A stretch of DNA of 64,000 bases from Coccinella septempunctata (GCF_907165205.1 NC_058191.1:3164501-3228500); one strand, 5' to 3'; shown: positions 10,709 to 22,364, counted from the first letter of the stretch. Program-made: numbers and translations. The notes: generated from the sequence alone by a model not told the origin.

Positions 10709-11464
10709 ATGTTCCATTTGGCAGCGAAGATCGCGATCGACTTCCACGATGAGAAGGAACTCGATAGGGTGTTGCTTGAAAACGAGAAATCCTACATCAG
10801 CGTATTTCATATGAACATCAGAAGTCTCAAAAAACATGCGGATCAGTTACGAGCTTTTCTAAATCGACCGTCAGGAAGGTTCGACTTGATATGTTTGACG
10901 GAAACTTTTATACTGAGAAAAGAAATCGTTTTGGATGGTTATCAGCCTATGATATACAGCAATGGGAGATACAATGGGCATGATGGGGTCGTGGTCTACA
11001 TACGGGAAGAACTGAAATACTCTGTTAGGTTCGAAGAAATACATGAGACTAGGGCGATAGAAATAAGACTATCGTTGGGAGACGAAAGTTTCCTAGTAAC
11101 GGTAGTGTATAGGTCACCCAGAACATCCATTCCACTATTCGTAGCTTGTCTACGCAGATATTTACACAAAACGAAGAATGAAAAGTTTCATGCCATCATA
11201 GGTGATATGAATATAGACCTATTGAAAGTAAATTCGAAGAAGTATCAACGAGTAATGAAACAATATGACTTCGAGTCTAGAATAGACAGACCCACAAGAG
11301 TGCAAGGAAAGTCCAAAACTTGTATCGATCATATATTCTTGAAAGCTGGAAAATTGGTTGGGGCATGCATTTCAGGTATATATGATGCGTCCATAACAGA
11401 TCACAAAAGTACTATTTTGGCCATTTCAAAAGAAATGATTGAAGATGGACAGGAACATCCTTGA
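10709..11464 (+). CDS. stand-alone EEP (AP-like) endonuclease ORF, left arm
   Basis: This 251-residue ORF starts with ATG at 10709 and contains an exonuclease-endonuclease-phosphatase fold like the N-terminal nuclease of APE-type LINEs. Catalytic blocks are in order: HMNIRSL (Asn), ICLTETF (Glu), VVYRSP, IIGDMNIDLL (Asp and Asn), CIDHIFLK (Asp) and ASITDHKST (Asp-His). In LINEs this domain nicks the target DNA. Here the frame simply ends after GQEHP with no reverse transcriptase downstream. A TATA-like stretch (gctatatataag) precedes the start. It is about 90% identical to the right-arm ORF, by eye. Both remain open with all key residues, which suggests recent duplication or selection. Confidence 0.8.
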   Translation: MFHLAAKIAIDFHDEKELDRVLLENEKSYISVFHMNIRSLKKHADQLRAFLNRPSGRFDLICLTETFILRKEIVLDGYQPMIYSNGRYNGHDGVVVYIREELKYSVRFEEIHETRAIEIRLSLGDESFLVTVVYRSPRTSIPLFVACLRRYLHKTKNEKFHAIIGDMNIDLLKVNSKKYQRVMKQYDFESRIDRPTRVQGKSKTCIDHIFLKAGKLVGACISGIYDASITDHKSTILAISKEMIEDGQEHP

Positions 11465-11848
11465 ATACTTGAATATATTTTTTCCTTTGGGCTTCATTTT
11501 GCTTCAACAAACAGGAAGGTAAGAGTTTGCAGGAGGTATACTAATTAGCTCGACACTGAACTACACCTTATGCATCGTTTCTTTAAACGAAAGAAACATC
11601 AAATTTTATCGTACAGAATATTGCTTTGAGATAAAGACGGTTGCAGAAATGGAACTTTGTTTGATGAAACGGTGCATACGACCATTTCGCAATTCAGCAT
11701 ATATGAGCACGTATTGGGCTGGTAGAATTCAAGGCGCATCCTCCAAAAAATATTGCCATAGTCAGGAACTAATTAGTATACCTCCTCCAAACTCATACGT
11801 TCCTGTTCGTTGAACTAAAATAAAGCCCAAAGGAAAAAATATATTCAT

Positions 11849-12607
11849 TCAAGGATGTTCCTGTCCATCTTCAATCATTTCTTTTGGAATGGCCAAAATT
11901 GTACTTTTGTGATCTGTTATGGACGTATCATATATAGCTGAAATGCATGCCCCATCCAATTTTCCAGCTTTTAAGAATATATGATCGATACAAGTTTTGG
12001 ACATTCCTTGCACTCTTGTGGGTCTGTCTATTCTAGACTTGAAGTTATATTGTTCCATTACTCGTTGATAATTTTTCGAAATTACTTTGAATAGATCTAT
12101 ATTTATATCACCTATGATGGCATGAAATTTTTCATTCTTCGTTTTGTGTAAATATGTGCGTAGACAAGCTACGAATAGTGGAATGGATGTTCCGGGAGAT
12201 CTATACACTACCGTTACTAGGAAACTTTCGTCTCCTAACGATAGTCTGATTTCTATAGCCCTAGTCTCATGTATTTCTTCGATCCTAACAGAGTATTTCA
12301 GTCCTTCCCGTATGTAGACCACAACCCCATCATGCCCATTGTATCTCCCATTGCTGTATTCCATAGGCTGGTAACCTTTCAAAACGATTTCTTTTTTCAT
12401 AATGAAAGTTTCCGTCAAACATATCAAGTCGAATCTTCCCGAAAGTCGATTTAGAAAAGCCCGTAACTGATCCGCATGTTTTTTGAGACTTCTGATGTTC
12501 ATATGATATACGGTGATGTGGGATATCTCGTTTTCAAGCAACACCTTATCGAGTTCCTTCTCATCGTGGAAGTCGATCGCGATCGTCGGTGCCAAATGGT
12601 TCATCAT
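11849..12607 (-). CDS. stand-alone EEP (AP-like) endonuclease ORF, right arm
   Basis: This is the inverted partner of the ORF at 10709-11464, with 252 residues starting at ATG (12605-12607). It keeps the same catalytic set: HMNIRSL, ICLTETF, VVYRSP, IIGDINIDLF, CIDHIFLK and TSITDHKST. About 25 residues differ between the two, scattered, with no frameshift. It ends at the same GQEHP. No reverse transcriptase, RNase H or transposase frame lies beside it. Whether it is expressed is unknown; the leader carries the same TATA-like motifs as the left arm. Confidence 0.8.
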   Translation of the reverse strand: MMNHLAPTIAIDFHDEKELDKVLLENEISHITVYHMNIRSLKKHADQLRAFLNRLSGRFDLICLTETFIMKKEIVLKGYQPMEYSNGRYNGHDGVVVYIREGLKYSVRIEEIHETRAIEIRLSLGDESFLVTVVYRSPGTSIPLFVACLRTYLHKTKNEKFHAIIGDINIDLFKVISKNYQRVMEQYNFKSRIDRPTRVQGMSKTCIDHIFLKAGKLDGACISAIYDTSITDHKSTILAIPKEMIEDGQEHP

Positions 12608-12784
12608 TTCTGATATACCTATATATACCTTTTAAATAAGCGGATTCCATGCTTTCCGCAATTTCTCTAGTGGAGCGCATTTTAGCCGAGTTTTGTTATC
12701 CCATGATTTCTGCAGTTTGTATAGGGTATAAATAGGAGATACTAGCCGAGTTCGTAATTGCTAATAAACGAAAAAGTTTTTCCG

Positions 12785-12868
12785 ATTCAAGGTTTGAACC
12801 CAATGCATAAAATTCTGAAAGCCGAAGCTATGCTAAAACTGAGCTCTAAGCTACCGCGGCAGTTTGAT
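12785..12868 (-). other. tRNA-like segment with A- and B-box motifs (right arm)
   Basis: This is the inverted counterpart of 10454-10545. On the minus strand it reads gcggtagcttagagctc (A-box-like), then ggttcaaacc (B-box-like, complement near 12789-12800). Both boxes survive in the two arms despite divergence around them. No complete cloverleaf can be drawn. Confidence 0.4.
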
Positions 12869-13028
12869 AAGAGCGTAACTTGCTTGCGATAAAAACGATA
12901 AAGTTGTTGACAACAGGAAATCCATTGCTATTACATTCAGTAAGTATATTATTATTCAATCATTAATCAATTGCGTAACATATAATATGAAGGGTAATTC
13001 ATCACAAACTGGACAAACATATATGTAT

Positions 13029-13443
13029 GTTGAAAAGTATACATTCTCTCAATTTGCGTGACGAAAATATGAGGAGGGCGTCAAACTACATTTTTGAGCG
13101 CGGTGGCTTGTTTTTTCCATATTTTGAAACTAATGGTTGGAGAACAACGGAAACTTTGGATTCAAATCCTTTTATGAAAGTATAAAAGCTCCTTATCCTC
13201 ATCACCCTCGAAGATCAGAAACGTTAAGAGTAAGTAAAATTGGTGCAGACAAAAGTTTTGGGGAATTTTTATTATCTACAGCTTTAATAATAATGACTAA
13301 AAGCAAAGTAAGGCAGATATTTTTAAAAAATGCATTGCTTTCATCTTCAAATTGTCAGATTAGGAAAACCGCCTCTGATTTGCGACAGATTAATGGGTCA
13401 ACAAGTCTGCAATACCAAGATTATTTATAATACCCTTTCATTC
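13029..13443. other. intron sequence, no gene recognised
   Basis: Between the inverted-repeat element and a LINE fragment. An open frame at 13137-13430 has no recognisable motif and amino-acid composition unlike a conserved protein; I do not call it a gene. Confidence 0.5.
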
Positions 13444-14183
13444 ATTCATTTATTTATTGCTGTATCCCGTTACCGGGAATAAATCTACAAAAAGACAAAA
13501 AAAATTTTTAGGGCTGAAGAGACTTAACTGTGATCTGCACTCCGGGCATGGATAGTCACAAACCATATCTGGCCGCCGCTGTATTCTTCTCGTGTCTTCA
13601 TTATAACTGTGTACCATAGATCTCCACTGTGATCTGTCTAACGCTAGTTGTTCCCAGTTATGATTGGCATTAACTGATTTTAGGGATTTGATATAGTATA
13701 TCCTTAAACCGCTTATACTGGCCTCCTGCTTTCCCAGCAACCTCTGTGAATTCGCCATACAGAGCTATATTGGGGAGTCTTGCATCCTCAGAATGTGACC
13801 GCTCCATCTGAGTCGGGCGCTCGTTACTTCAGTCTCAATTATTGTACAACCCGCGCGTTGCTAGACTTCTGCATTCGAAACTTTGTGGAACCATCTGATT
13901 TGCATTATCTGTCTTAGATGACGTTGTTGCGTTTGTTCAAGCTGTTTAATATGTCGCCTGTAGCGCGTCCAGCTTTCGCTTCCGTAAAGAAGCTATGGTA
14001 GGACGACTGCTTTGTAAACAGCTGTCTTGGTCTTCAAATTGAGGTCTCTGTCTCTGTGCTCTAGCTTCCAGAATGCCCGTGATGCCGAATAGATACGGTT
14101 GTGTATTTCCGTGTTTAGGTTAGCCCTAGTATTTGTGGAGCTTTCCAAGTATTTGAACTGCTCGACCTGTTCTAGAGTTTCAT
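13444..14183 (-). mobile_element. 5'-truncated copy of the zinc-finger LINE family
   Basis: The minus strand matches the last 830 bases or so of the intact LINE (41698-45373), from the region near 44527 to the 3' end, including YPCPECR near the C-terminus and the hairpin cccggtaacggg (complement at about 13466-13477). Small deletions and frame breaks are present. The 3' end runs into aataaataaatgaatgaatg. The 5' truncation point is only about 65 bp before the exon at 14249. Confidence 0.85.
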
Positions 14184-14248
14184 AATAATACCCAACATAG
14201 CATAAGCCATCTCAAGACTATGATAACTAATCATTCTTGTATTTACAG

Positions 14249-14639
14249 TGAGAAAATAATGAAGATTCGAAATATCCCTCGGATAACTCATTTGAAACCC
14301 ATCAGTTTGAAAAAGTTCTCAGTCGACAGCAGGGCCGAAAGCACAGCGAGCCTGACAAGTAATATTTCTTTCGAAACTGAACTGACCGGATCTCTGGCGG
14401 ATAAATTTCCTCCCGTGTTCGTGCCGAAATTATACTCCTATCCTTATCATCCCCTGCAGAAACGTACAACTAATATCGAAAATTATCTGGCTTGTTCCTA
14501 TTTGGGGGAACTTTTCCATGAAAAACGATTCCTGAGTAACATGCCCAACAACCCAGGATATACAGGTAAAAATGGCGAGGGCAATCAGGTATTGGGGAAT
14601 CTTACGAAGGATGGACTAGGAACGCTTGACGGAATACAG
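14249..14639 (+). CDS. ODAD4: ODAD4/TTC25-like exon (conserved middle segment)
   Basis: The acceptor is tgtatttacag and the donor gtaagt. The first base completes a Ser codon split with the exon ending at 5876, and the exon ends in phase 0. It encodes about 130 residues with the segment ACSYLGELFHEKRFLSN, matching the LLGELYVDKEYLEKLL-type signature that follows the linker in ODAD4 (recalled from the human protein), then KDGLGTLDGIQ, equivalent to the start of the helical region before the second TPR block. The start of the exon is Ser/Thr-rich linker. The 3' splice site leads into a 33.2-kb intron. Confidence 0.85.
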
Positions 14640-14949
14640 GTAAGTATTCTATACTAATATAACAAGATGCGAACACCCAGTAATAACGAATATTTTAGAA
14701 AGAATTTCTAGGAATATATTTGTTCGAGTCAGATTAAGAAACGGTCAGCTTTTCAATCATATCTACAGTACAGAGTGGTTTTTGTGCTAACGTCTATTGT
14801 CTTTTGTCAGAAGTAATACAACCCAAGGACATGGATAATTGAAAATCGAATTCAATTTATAACAGATTTCGAAAGCTTGTTGCTTGCAAACAGTTGCCTA
14901 GTAGCAATTTTTTGTTAATTATAGATAAAAAAAATTAATCAATTTATTA

Positions 14950-15965
14950 CCAATTAACTCTCCTGAAGCTACTGCATATTATGTGTCAATAATTGAATTT
15001 TTATTCCATCCAAATAACCAGATTTGCTATGCCTTCAATCAGTTTGTATAATCGTCAATTATTTCTTAATAAACTTTTTAGGGTTTTCACTCCCAATCTC
15101 TGAAACAAAATGAATTAAAAATGAAATCAACGATTTGAAAACCCTAAAAAGTTTATTAAGAAATGCAGAATCCTTTCAGAATGAATTTCAATCGTCAATT
15201 ATGTCGATTCGATATTTTCCGACATTCAAAAATCTGAAAAAGGATTTTGCGCGAAATCCAATGTTTAGATGTTTGAATCATGAGCATTATGACGTGAGCC
15301 CACGTAACGTCACAGTAATCTGTATGCACCTTTAGTTAGTTAGTTAGTTTTCTTTAGTTTTATTCTGCTACCACATCAAATCTCCATGTTAAGTTGAATA
15401 TTATCATCATCATATGAGATTTAAACGAAATTTAAAGTAATTGATAGATAAATATATTGTTAAGGTTTTTTAGGGTAGGTTATAGATAGTAATTATTGGT
15501 TTTCGTAGTTTTGTAAGGGGATTCACATCTGTAAGGATATAATGGATCAAATAAAGTATATTTATCTATCTATACCATACAAGAATAGACGTCGTATCGA
15601 AACGGAAGGTCAAATTTCTGAGGTAATACTATACTCCATTCACTTTTATTTTAGCACTCGGTTGGCCATGGAAATTTGACACATTCCACTCTGTATAGTA
15701 CGAGAAATGTGGGGTTATGACGCTTGACAAAACATTTTTGGGTTTCAGATCAGCGCTATGTTGTCCGTTCTACGTAAAAGTCCCAGTTATTACGTATTTT
15801 ATCACAATGTCGGATCACTGATCACTTCGGAAAATATCGACGAACATAATTGACGATTATACAAACTGATTGAAGGCATAGCAAATCTGGTTATTTGGAT
15901 GGAATAAAAATTCAATTATTGACACATAATATGCAGTAGCTTCAGGAGAGTTAATGTTGGTAATC
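14950..15965. repeat. inverted pair (arms about 115 bp) flanking a LINE-tail-like segment
   Basis: 14950-15062 and 15848-15965 are near-perfect inverted copies (ctcctgaagctactgcatat and inverse; gctatgccttcaatcagt and inverse). Between them lie a short fold-back (15075-15152, shared with 59473-59650) and a stretch ending in aaataaagtatatttatctatctatac (15552-15578), which looks like the 3' tail of a LINE. The right arm also belongs to a dispersed repeat described separately. Confidence 0.7.
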
Positions 15966-16225
15966 TTCTTCGGCTGAAGGTTGAATACGTAAGATCAGTT
16001 GTAGATTTAAAAGTAAATTAACATATGATGGCGTGGTTGGGAATGAATATCTCTCTCGAAGGAATTAACAGATAATTACAAGAATGTTAAATTCTTCAGC
16101 AAAAATCATCTTGCATCTATGGAAGTCAAAAAAATTTAAGAACGTTTCAGGGCAAGAGGAACTTCACCTTCAAACAAAAATTTCACATGAATTAACGATT
16201 AACAGGTCAACTGGCTTACTTAGTT
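15630..16225 (+). repeat. dispersed repeat, copy 1
   Basis: Matches 18520-19150 in the same orientation over about 600 bp, with landmarks ttttattttagcactcggtt, cagcgctatgttgtccgttc, gcttcaggagagttaatg and aagaggaacttcacctt. Divergence is substantial (many substitutions and small indels). No ORF is conserved between copies, so it is probably a non-autonomous element. Confidence 0.75.
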
Positions 16226-18519
16226 TTCTTGTTATGATTTTTTTTTTAGTTTTACGTTTCTTGTTGTAATACATTTTTTGTGTTGATTATACGAGTTTAT
16301 CGAATCTTTATGAATCATCGCTACAGATCAGGAAAATTTCCATAAAAACTGACACTGAATTCATTCACCACAGCTTACAAAGTGGCCTTCCCATCATAAT
16401 ATGGATTTTCACGAGGATTTCGAGAGAATCGTTCAAAATTTTTTTTCTCGAAATCGTTGGTAGATACGACAAAACTACAAGAGACCGAAAAGTTTAGTAT
16501 AAGAACAAAGCTTCTTTTCACATTTTTTCAAATTAACAGTTGCTCATCAAAAAAAAGTTCTACAGAAGAACAGGTGGCAGTGTTCCAGAAAAAATAGCAC
16601 CCTGTAGATCTTCTATCGAAATTGCCATGTCACGTCGTGAGAACTCTAAAATGTAATATCTATGCCAAATTTCAGTTGAATATCTTGTGAAGTGTAGATA
16701 CTATGAGAAAAAAACTTGAAAATAATTCAAACTTCAACACCCTGTATCTCGAAAACGAAACGTTTGCGACCCCATGTTTATGGGACTTTTTTTCTTAAAC
16801 TCACTTAAGTAATCTCCCCTTTTCGTTTGTACGTTCAATTTAGGAATACCCTGTATATATATATATAGTCATTTTAACTCTTTTTACCCATTCGGTGTAG
16901 GGTGAAATACTTGAATTCAAATTAATGTGTTAATTAAAGCTTCCGACTATTTAAATGATTTTTTACGAATACTTTCATGTTTCTTATTCAATTAATTATA
17001 AGATATCTAAGCACTGTTTATGTGAATAAATTAAATTCTTCGGACTTTGTCCAATTTCAAAAATTCATACAAAGGATTGCAAATGTGACAACTTTGGGTG
17101 GTACTCAAATTGATATTTTTACCCCGAACACTTTAAATGAGAGTTAATGTGTCCGGCCCTGGAATATTGTAATAATTGATATCTCATTCTCGATCTCAGC
17201 ATGTGTCAATAACCTCCTACGTTTCAATAAATTCCGTCGATGAATTTGGATTTGATGATGGCGTCAGTATTTCCATGAATTTCGAAAATTACCCTGTAGA
17301 TTTCTGGGAAAAGCCAGAAATCATTTTTCACTAGTCAATCTGTACACAGCTATTCCTGCTTTACCACTGTTAAGAGTAAGTGCAGTTACTTCCGGGGCAT
17401 CTGTATAATGTAGGCCCGATGCAAAAATCCAGCACGAATCAGCCTAAAAACGCCGTCATTTTATAGAGGAATAATCCACTGATATCAAGCTGCGGAAATT
17501 CTGCCTCGGAGATAACGCTGATTGTGCCTATGAAAGGTTGGATCATTAGATGTGATCATAAGTTCTTTATTCCTCTGTGAATTGAAGTTCTTCTGGACAA
17601 AGTTCCACAGGTGAGTAAGATTTAATAACAAAAATGTAATTATTTCGATTTTCTGTTGAAAATCGACACTTTTTTAAGAAGGCTTAGAAAGGCCTCTTAA
17701 TATTCAATACTGGGTGTGCCAATATTTATGATGAATTGTTGATTATGTAGGCCGCCTGTTCGTTGATGTTATTTGAGTTTTCTTCTATGAGAGGTCATGA
17801 AAACGATGAGCCAACCCTATATACAGAGTGTTCCATACGACTCAGATCATTTTTTACATTCATATGACGTTTGATAGAAAAATGTGTTTTTCATATGTAG
17901 GTACAGGGAGGGTCAAATTGGTTATACCTGAACTACAACTTTTTAACCCAAAGAGGAAAATGAATGGCTCATTGCGGTTACTTTTTTCGGTAAACTGACA
18001 ATGCCATCAACTGCATTCCTTAATCTTATTTTGTTTTCGAGTTAGAAGGAGGACAAAATTGAAAATTGAGCGATTTCGATATAAGTCATTATCACTGTTT
18101 CTGTTTGTGCTAGGGTGTTGGGATTTTTTATAGCAATCCAGTGGCGTACTCTGATTTTTTCCAAGAGGTTTCCTTGCTGAGCTATAGCATTAAGTTTTGT
18201 TTTGTCTTATCAAAACAAAAGGATTCCTGGGCAAAAAGGGCCAGTGTGGACAAGCCTCCCTTCCCCCTCGAAATTCTCGCTGACTCCCCACCAAAGATAC
18301 GGAAATCGATAAAGTTTTGGGAAAACAACCATAAAACTACCACTAATACACATACGCAAAAATAGTTCTTTATAAAAGATTCTGTATATCAGGAAAGGTC
18401 CGAAGTTGTCATTGAAAAGATTTTCTAACAATTGTTATGATCTCTTCATAGAAGGAAAGTTGAAGAATATCAGTAGGAATACATAACCATCACATTCATG
18501 ATAAACGTGCAAACATATA
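16226..18519. other. intron, unclassified AT-rich sequence
   Basis: No gene found. Short transposon-terminus-like pieces are present: an ending with caccctgtatctcgaaaacg near 16738, ataccctgtatatatatat near 16850, and acagggagggtcaaattgg near 17903 that resembles the end of the element at 6113-7799. I could not pair these into complete elements. Confidence 0.5.
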
Positions 18520-19150
18520 TTCATTCACATTCACTTTTATTTTAGCACTCGGTTGGACATGGAAATTTGACACATTTCACTCTAGGTATATAGTACGAAA
18601 ATGTGGGGTTATGACGCTTGTCAAAACATTTTTGGATTTTGAATCAGCGCTATATTGTCCGTTCTACGTAAAAGTCTCAGTAATTACATATTTCAGCACA
18701 ATGTCTACTCACTTCGATAAAAATGAAGTCGAAATTATGTGACGAACATTCTTGAAGTTTATACTAACTGATTGAAGGCCTACCAAATCTAGTCATTTTC
18801 ATGGAAAATACAAGAGATCAGTTTTTAAATATATTAATTTTTGCTATGGAAGGAAATTTACTCATATGCACTAGCTTGAGGAGGGTTAATGTTGGTTATG
18901 ATGGAATACGTTGCATCAGTTGTAGATTTAATTATATATACCTGAAGATGAAATGCATATGATGCAGTGGTTGGGAATGGGTATATCTCGAAGGAAATAA
19001 CGGATAATTACAAGAATGTTAAATTCTTCAACAAGAATCACCTTGCATCAATATAAGTGAAAGGAATTAAAGGAAGTTTCAAGTCAAGAGGAACTTCACC
19101 TTTGAACAAAAATTTCACATCAAAAAACAATCAAAAGGACAACTGGCTCG
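18520..19150 (+). repeat. dispersed repeat, copy 2
   Basis: Direct-orientation copy of 15630-16225 (see that entry). It lacks the inverted left partner seen at 14950-15062, which suggests the inverted pair is not an obligatory part of the unit. Confidence 0.75.
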
Positions 19151-21100
19151 TATTTATGGCTGTTTATTTTCAAAACTTTGATATAATAATAATAATTATT
19201 ATGTATTTATCGGTACCTTAGGACATTCACAATAGGACGAGTGAAGTAGAAAAATCAATTTTTGGGGAACTTATTCTACGATGACTTTCATTGAAAATCA
19301 TGTAGAAACTTTTTGCATTAATTCACCCAAACATAAAATTCTCAAATGCCAACACTTCTTTGGGTATCCCAATAGAAGGAAAATCTTAGTCATCCTCTTC
19401 ATTCACAATCTACATACATTTCCAGAGCCTACATTTTTTTTTATTCCTCTTGGAGATGTCGCATTTTTCAGCGCCGTATGTGTATAGTGATATGGTTCAT
19501 ACTTTATACTATCGTATAAAAATACAAATACGTTTTTTTATATTTTTTTGTGTCGCAGTGTTGTACATTTAATGTATGTAATACAATATTATTACTCCCC
19601 TTAATCAGTCTATTGCCAATTTCCTGTTGACTATTTTTTTTCATATTGCTATCGTACTACAATGATTGTTTCTCTTCTCTCCCCTAAATACTGATTCCCA
19701 AGCACCTTTTTTTTTCCAAATAATGATTTTTTCGACAGCCTGTTACGTGTTACGTTTCTGAAACCAGCGTAACAAATAAATTAAATTATTAGTATTAGTT
19801 TTCTCGTGCATTGTACCAATCTGAAATATACATAGCAGAAGCATATTTTTTACGATTATCCAATAATTCTGGGATATCCTGTTCACGAAAGCATCCCCCC
19901 CCTTCTACAGTACTATAACATTTATCACCCATTCTTTAAGTTAGCGCTTCACAATTAATACTACACATGATCAGTAACAATATCTACTTGATGCTATACA
20001 TTTAACTTGATTTCATTTTTTCCTAACATTCCGCCTGTTGAAGTTGAACTATGCCATTAATCGAAATCAACTTTAACACGTGACACACGCTGATATAAAT
20101 CAACGAATGTTAAGATCTGAATTGAACTATCCAACCACCATCGCTCAAAATATTAACTGAAATACTACCTCGTAGAGAAAGAGTACCTTCGTTTCGGTCT
20201 CATTTCACCTCTTCGGAGCAACACAACTCCGTCCCTGCCGAAAAGAATTGATGGCCCCTTCATTCGAGGTCAGTAGCTGCTAGGATGCAGAAATGCACTC
20301 AAGCGGCATCTGACAGGAAACGAGAACCAACTCGATTCACTTTTTTAATCCTCAGAGTATATTACCATTTGCAAGAACTCTCAGATTACAGGAATCATAT
20401 TTTGAGACTATTCCGCAGTGGGAGGGTGTTGGAAATGTTACAATTCGTACTGAATTCTATCATTACGATGCCTTGGAAGTCAAAATAGTGAATATATATA
20501 TATCGCTTTTTGCAGTTGAATTTTATCGAAATCAAATAAGAAACATAATACTCGCTGATTTAAAAATCAACAAATTTGTGTCATGTATCTGAATTAATTT
20601 CGACTACATGCACCTGCCAGGAGGCGATGTCTATTCACGATTATACTATTGATATCCATTATCATTATTATCACTTCGAATTCTCTCTGATTGTTCTGAA
20701 AGAAGATTTCATCTGACTCTTATCTATTTATGAATCACGTTACATGAAGATATGCTCTCTGTATGAATAGGAGCACATAATTTGCTTATCAGTATTTTTC
20801 AAAAGTAATGCAACAAACGATTTCAGATAAAATACTAGCTAAAAGAAGGATTAATAAGTGTTCGATTTATTATTGTTCTTTGATGACCTACCACACAAAT
20901 ATAATCACAAAGAAAACACTAACTGTTCTTACTGATGAGCACTCGTTTTTTAGTAGCATGTAAGTAAGGCAACATATTATTATTTCATTGTTTAAATTCT
21001 TCTCCCTTTCTATTTAAGAAAATTTCGTGGTCAGTCGCTCTGTATCTGTTGAAGACAATGTTGTCTGATGGAAGTTTATCGCTTGATTTGCGAAATAATT
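19151..21100. other. intron, unclassified sequence
   Basis: No convincing gene. Around 20096-20260 the sequence is a degenerate relative of the fold-back MITE at 9405-10028 (shared atgttaagatctgaattga-type block, then a gtttcggtctcattt block). Open frames at 19281-19487 and 20285-20488 show no motif. Confidence 0.5.
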
Positions 21101-21545
21101 ATTTATTTATTTATTGAGAAACAAGAATACAAAACAGGTATTTCAACCCAAGAACAGTATTCATAGGTTGAAAAAAATATATACAATCATTAGGCATCAA
21201 CTTAAACATAGTGCAAATAAAGAAAAAATCTAATACAACACTGAACCAAGAGCAACCAGTAATCAGAAAGAAACAAAAAGAAAATCAATCTTGTGCTAAA
21301 TAATGATGTTTCAACAACTTCTTATAGCGTATAAAGGGGATATTGAAGGGATCTAAATCGAAAGAGCTCGAGTTGAACTCACTCAAAATTCTGCATAATG
21401 GAGAATACTTTGTAATGTTCAATCTTCGGAAAGGAACGGCAAACAATTCCGCCGATCTGAGTCTCCTTTCAGGTACCCTAAATGGTATAGATTGGAGCAT
21501 ATCGTGAAACAGATGGTGATGGCTAAACATTTAAACCTCAATCGC
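21101..21545 (-). mobile_element. 3' end of a LINE (C-terminal reverse transcriptase domain)
   Basis: The minus strand gives RVPERRLRSAELFAVPFRR, YSPLCRILSEFN and the terminal YKKLLKHHYLAQD. This matches the pattern R..LF.VP.RR...YSPL.RI...FN at the C-terminus of CR1/Jockey-like ORF2 proteins. The complement of an (aaat)n tail marks the 3' end at 21101-21115. Only the last 450 bp or so are present. Confidence 0.6.
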
Positions 21546-21637
21546 AGTGCTGAGTGTTGTACCACCTTAGGTTGTATCACGCACAATAGGGAGATTTGAG
21601 ATTCGTCAGTGCTCCAAAAACTGCGATAGTTATACCT

Positions 21638-21776
21638 CGTTCGTTTCGCAGCGCAGAGTATACCGTGATTAACGGTTGCGTTCAACTAGCAAACCCGGGT
21701 TTACCCTGTTGCGTTGTTTTTGACATTAAGTGTCATTTCACTGCATTGCACTACACGTCGACCTGCGAAACGAACG
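21638..21776. repeat. short inverted repeat, possible MITE
   Basis: cgttcgtttcgcag (21638-21651) and its perfect inverse ctgcgaaacgaacg (21763-21776) bracket 111 bp. The interior includes the palindromic aaacccgggttta. Size and layout fit a small MITE; no target duplication was identified. Confidence 0.5.
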
Positions 21777-22364
21777 ATGTACTAAAAAAACTATCCACTA
21801 AGTGCATCTTCAGGAAAATTGAATAACTTTCTGTTGAAGATCTATTTTGCTTTGCTGCCCATATTCAACATGTTAATGTCTCTATAAGTACTTTTGGGAC
21901 GCTGCAGAGAGTAAAACTTATCAAGAAAACCTGCCAAGAAGCATTTCTGGAAAACTGTGGTTTTCTCGGAGGGTAACCAATTCAATTTACATTCCACTGC
22001 AGTTATTCAATGGGTGGGCTTACTCAAAAAACCGAACACCTGAACCTCATACCAGCAGAGCAGTTCGGATTCAGAAGAGATCATTCAACGGAGCAGCAAT
22101 TACCAAGAATACATAACAGAAGGGTTCCAAAATAAACAAGATACAGGTCTTGTTCTACTAGATGTCGCCAGACCATTCGACATAATGTGGTATGAAGGAC
22201 TAATATACAAGATGAGATGTGCTGGATATCCGATCAAACTATGCAAGTTGATCAGGAATTATCTGTAAAATAGAAGTTTTTTAAATGTAAGTGGAAGGGG
22301 AATGCTCCACAATAAGAGATACGGAGGCTGGAGTGCTCCAAGGTTCAGTACTTGGGGACACTAC

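Larger units (their letters stand above)
8333..13028. mobile_element. long inverted-repeat element carrying an EEP endonuclease ORF in each arm
   Basis: The right arm (about 11767-13028) is an inverted copy of a left arm now split into 8333-8402 and 10368-11557 by an inserted transposon. The outer ends match as atgtttatccagttt and aaactggacaaacat. Each arm carries, from outside in, a tRNA-like A/B-box segment, a leader with TATA-like motifs, an intact EEP endonuclease ORF and about 100 bp of conserved 3' sequence. The arms meet at an unpaired centre of about 210 bp. Without the insertion the element would be about 2.7 kb. No transposase or reverse transcriptase was seen. It could be a DNA transposon that captured an endonuclease, or an inverted dimer of the 5' part of a LINE. 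Confidence 0.75.

Noticed and set aside
12269..12454. Plus-strand frame opposite the right-arm endonuclease
   Set aside because: Antisense shadow of the endonuclease ORF.
19281..19487. Small open frame as a gene
   Set aside because: No motif, no conserved partner and typical chance length for AT-rich sequence.
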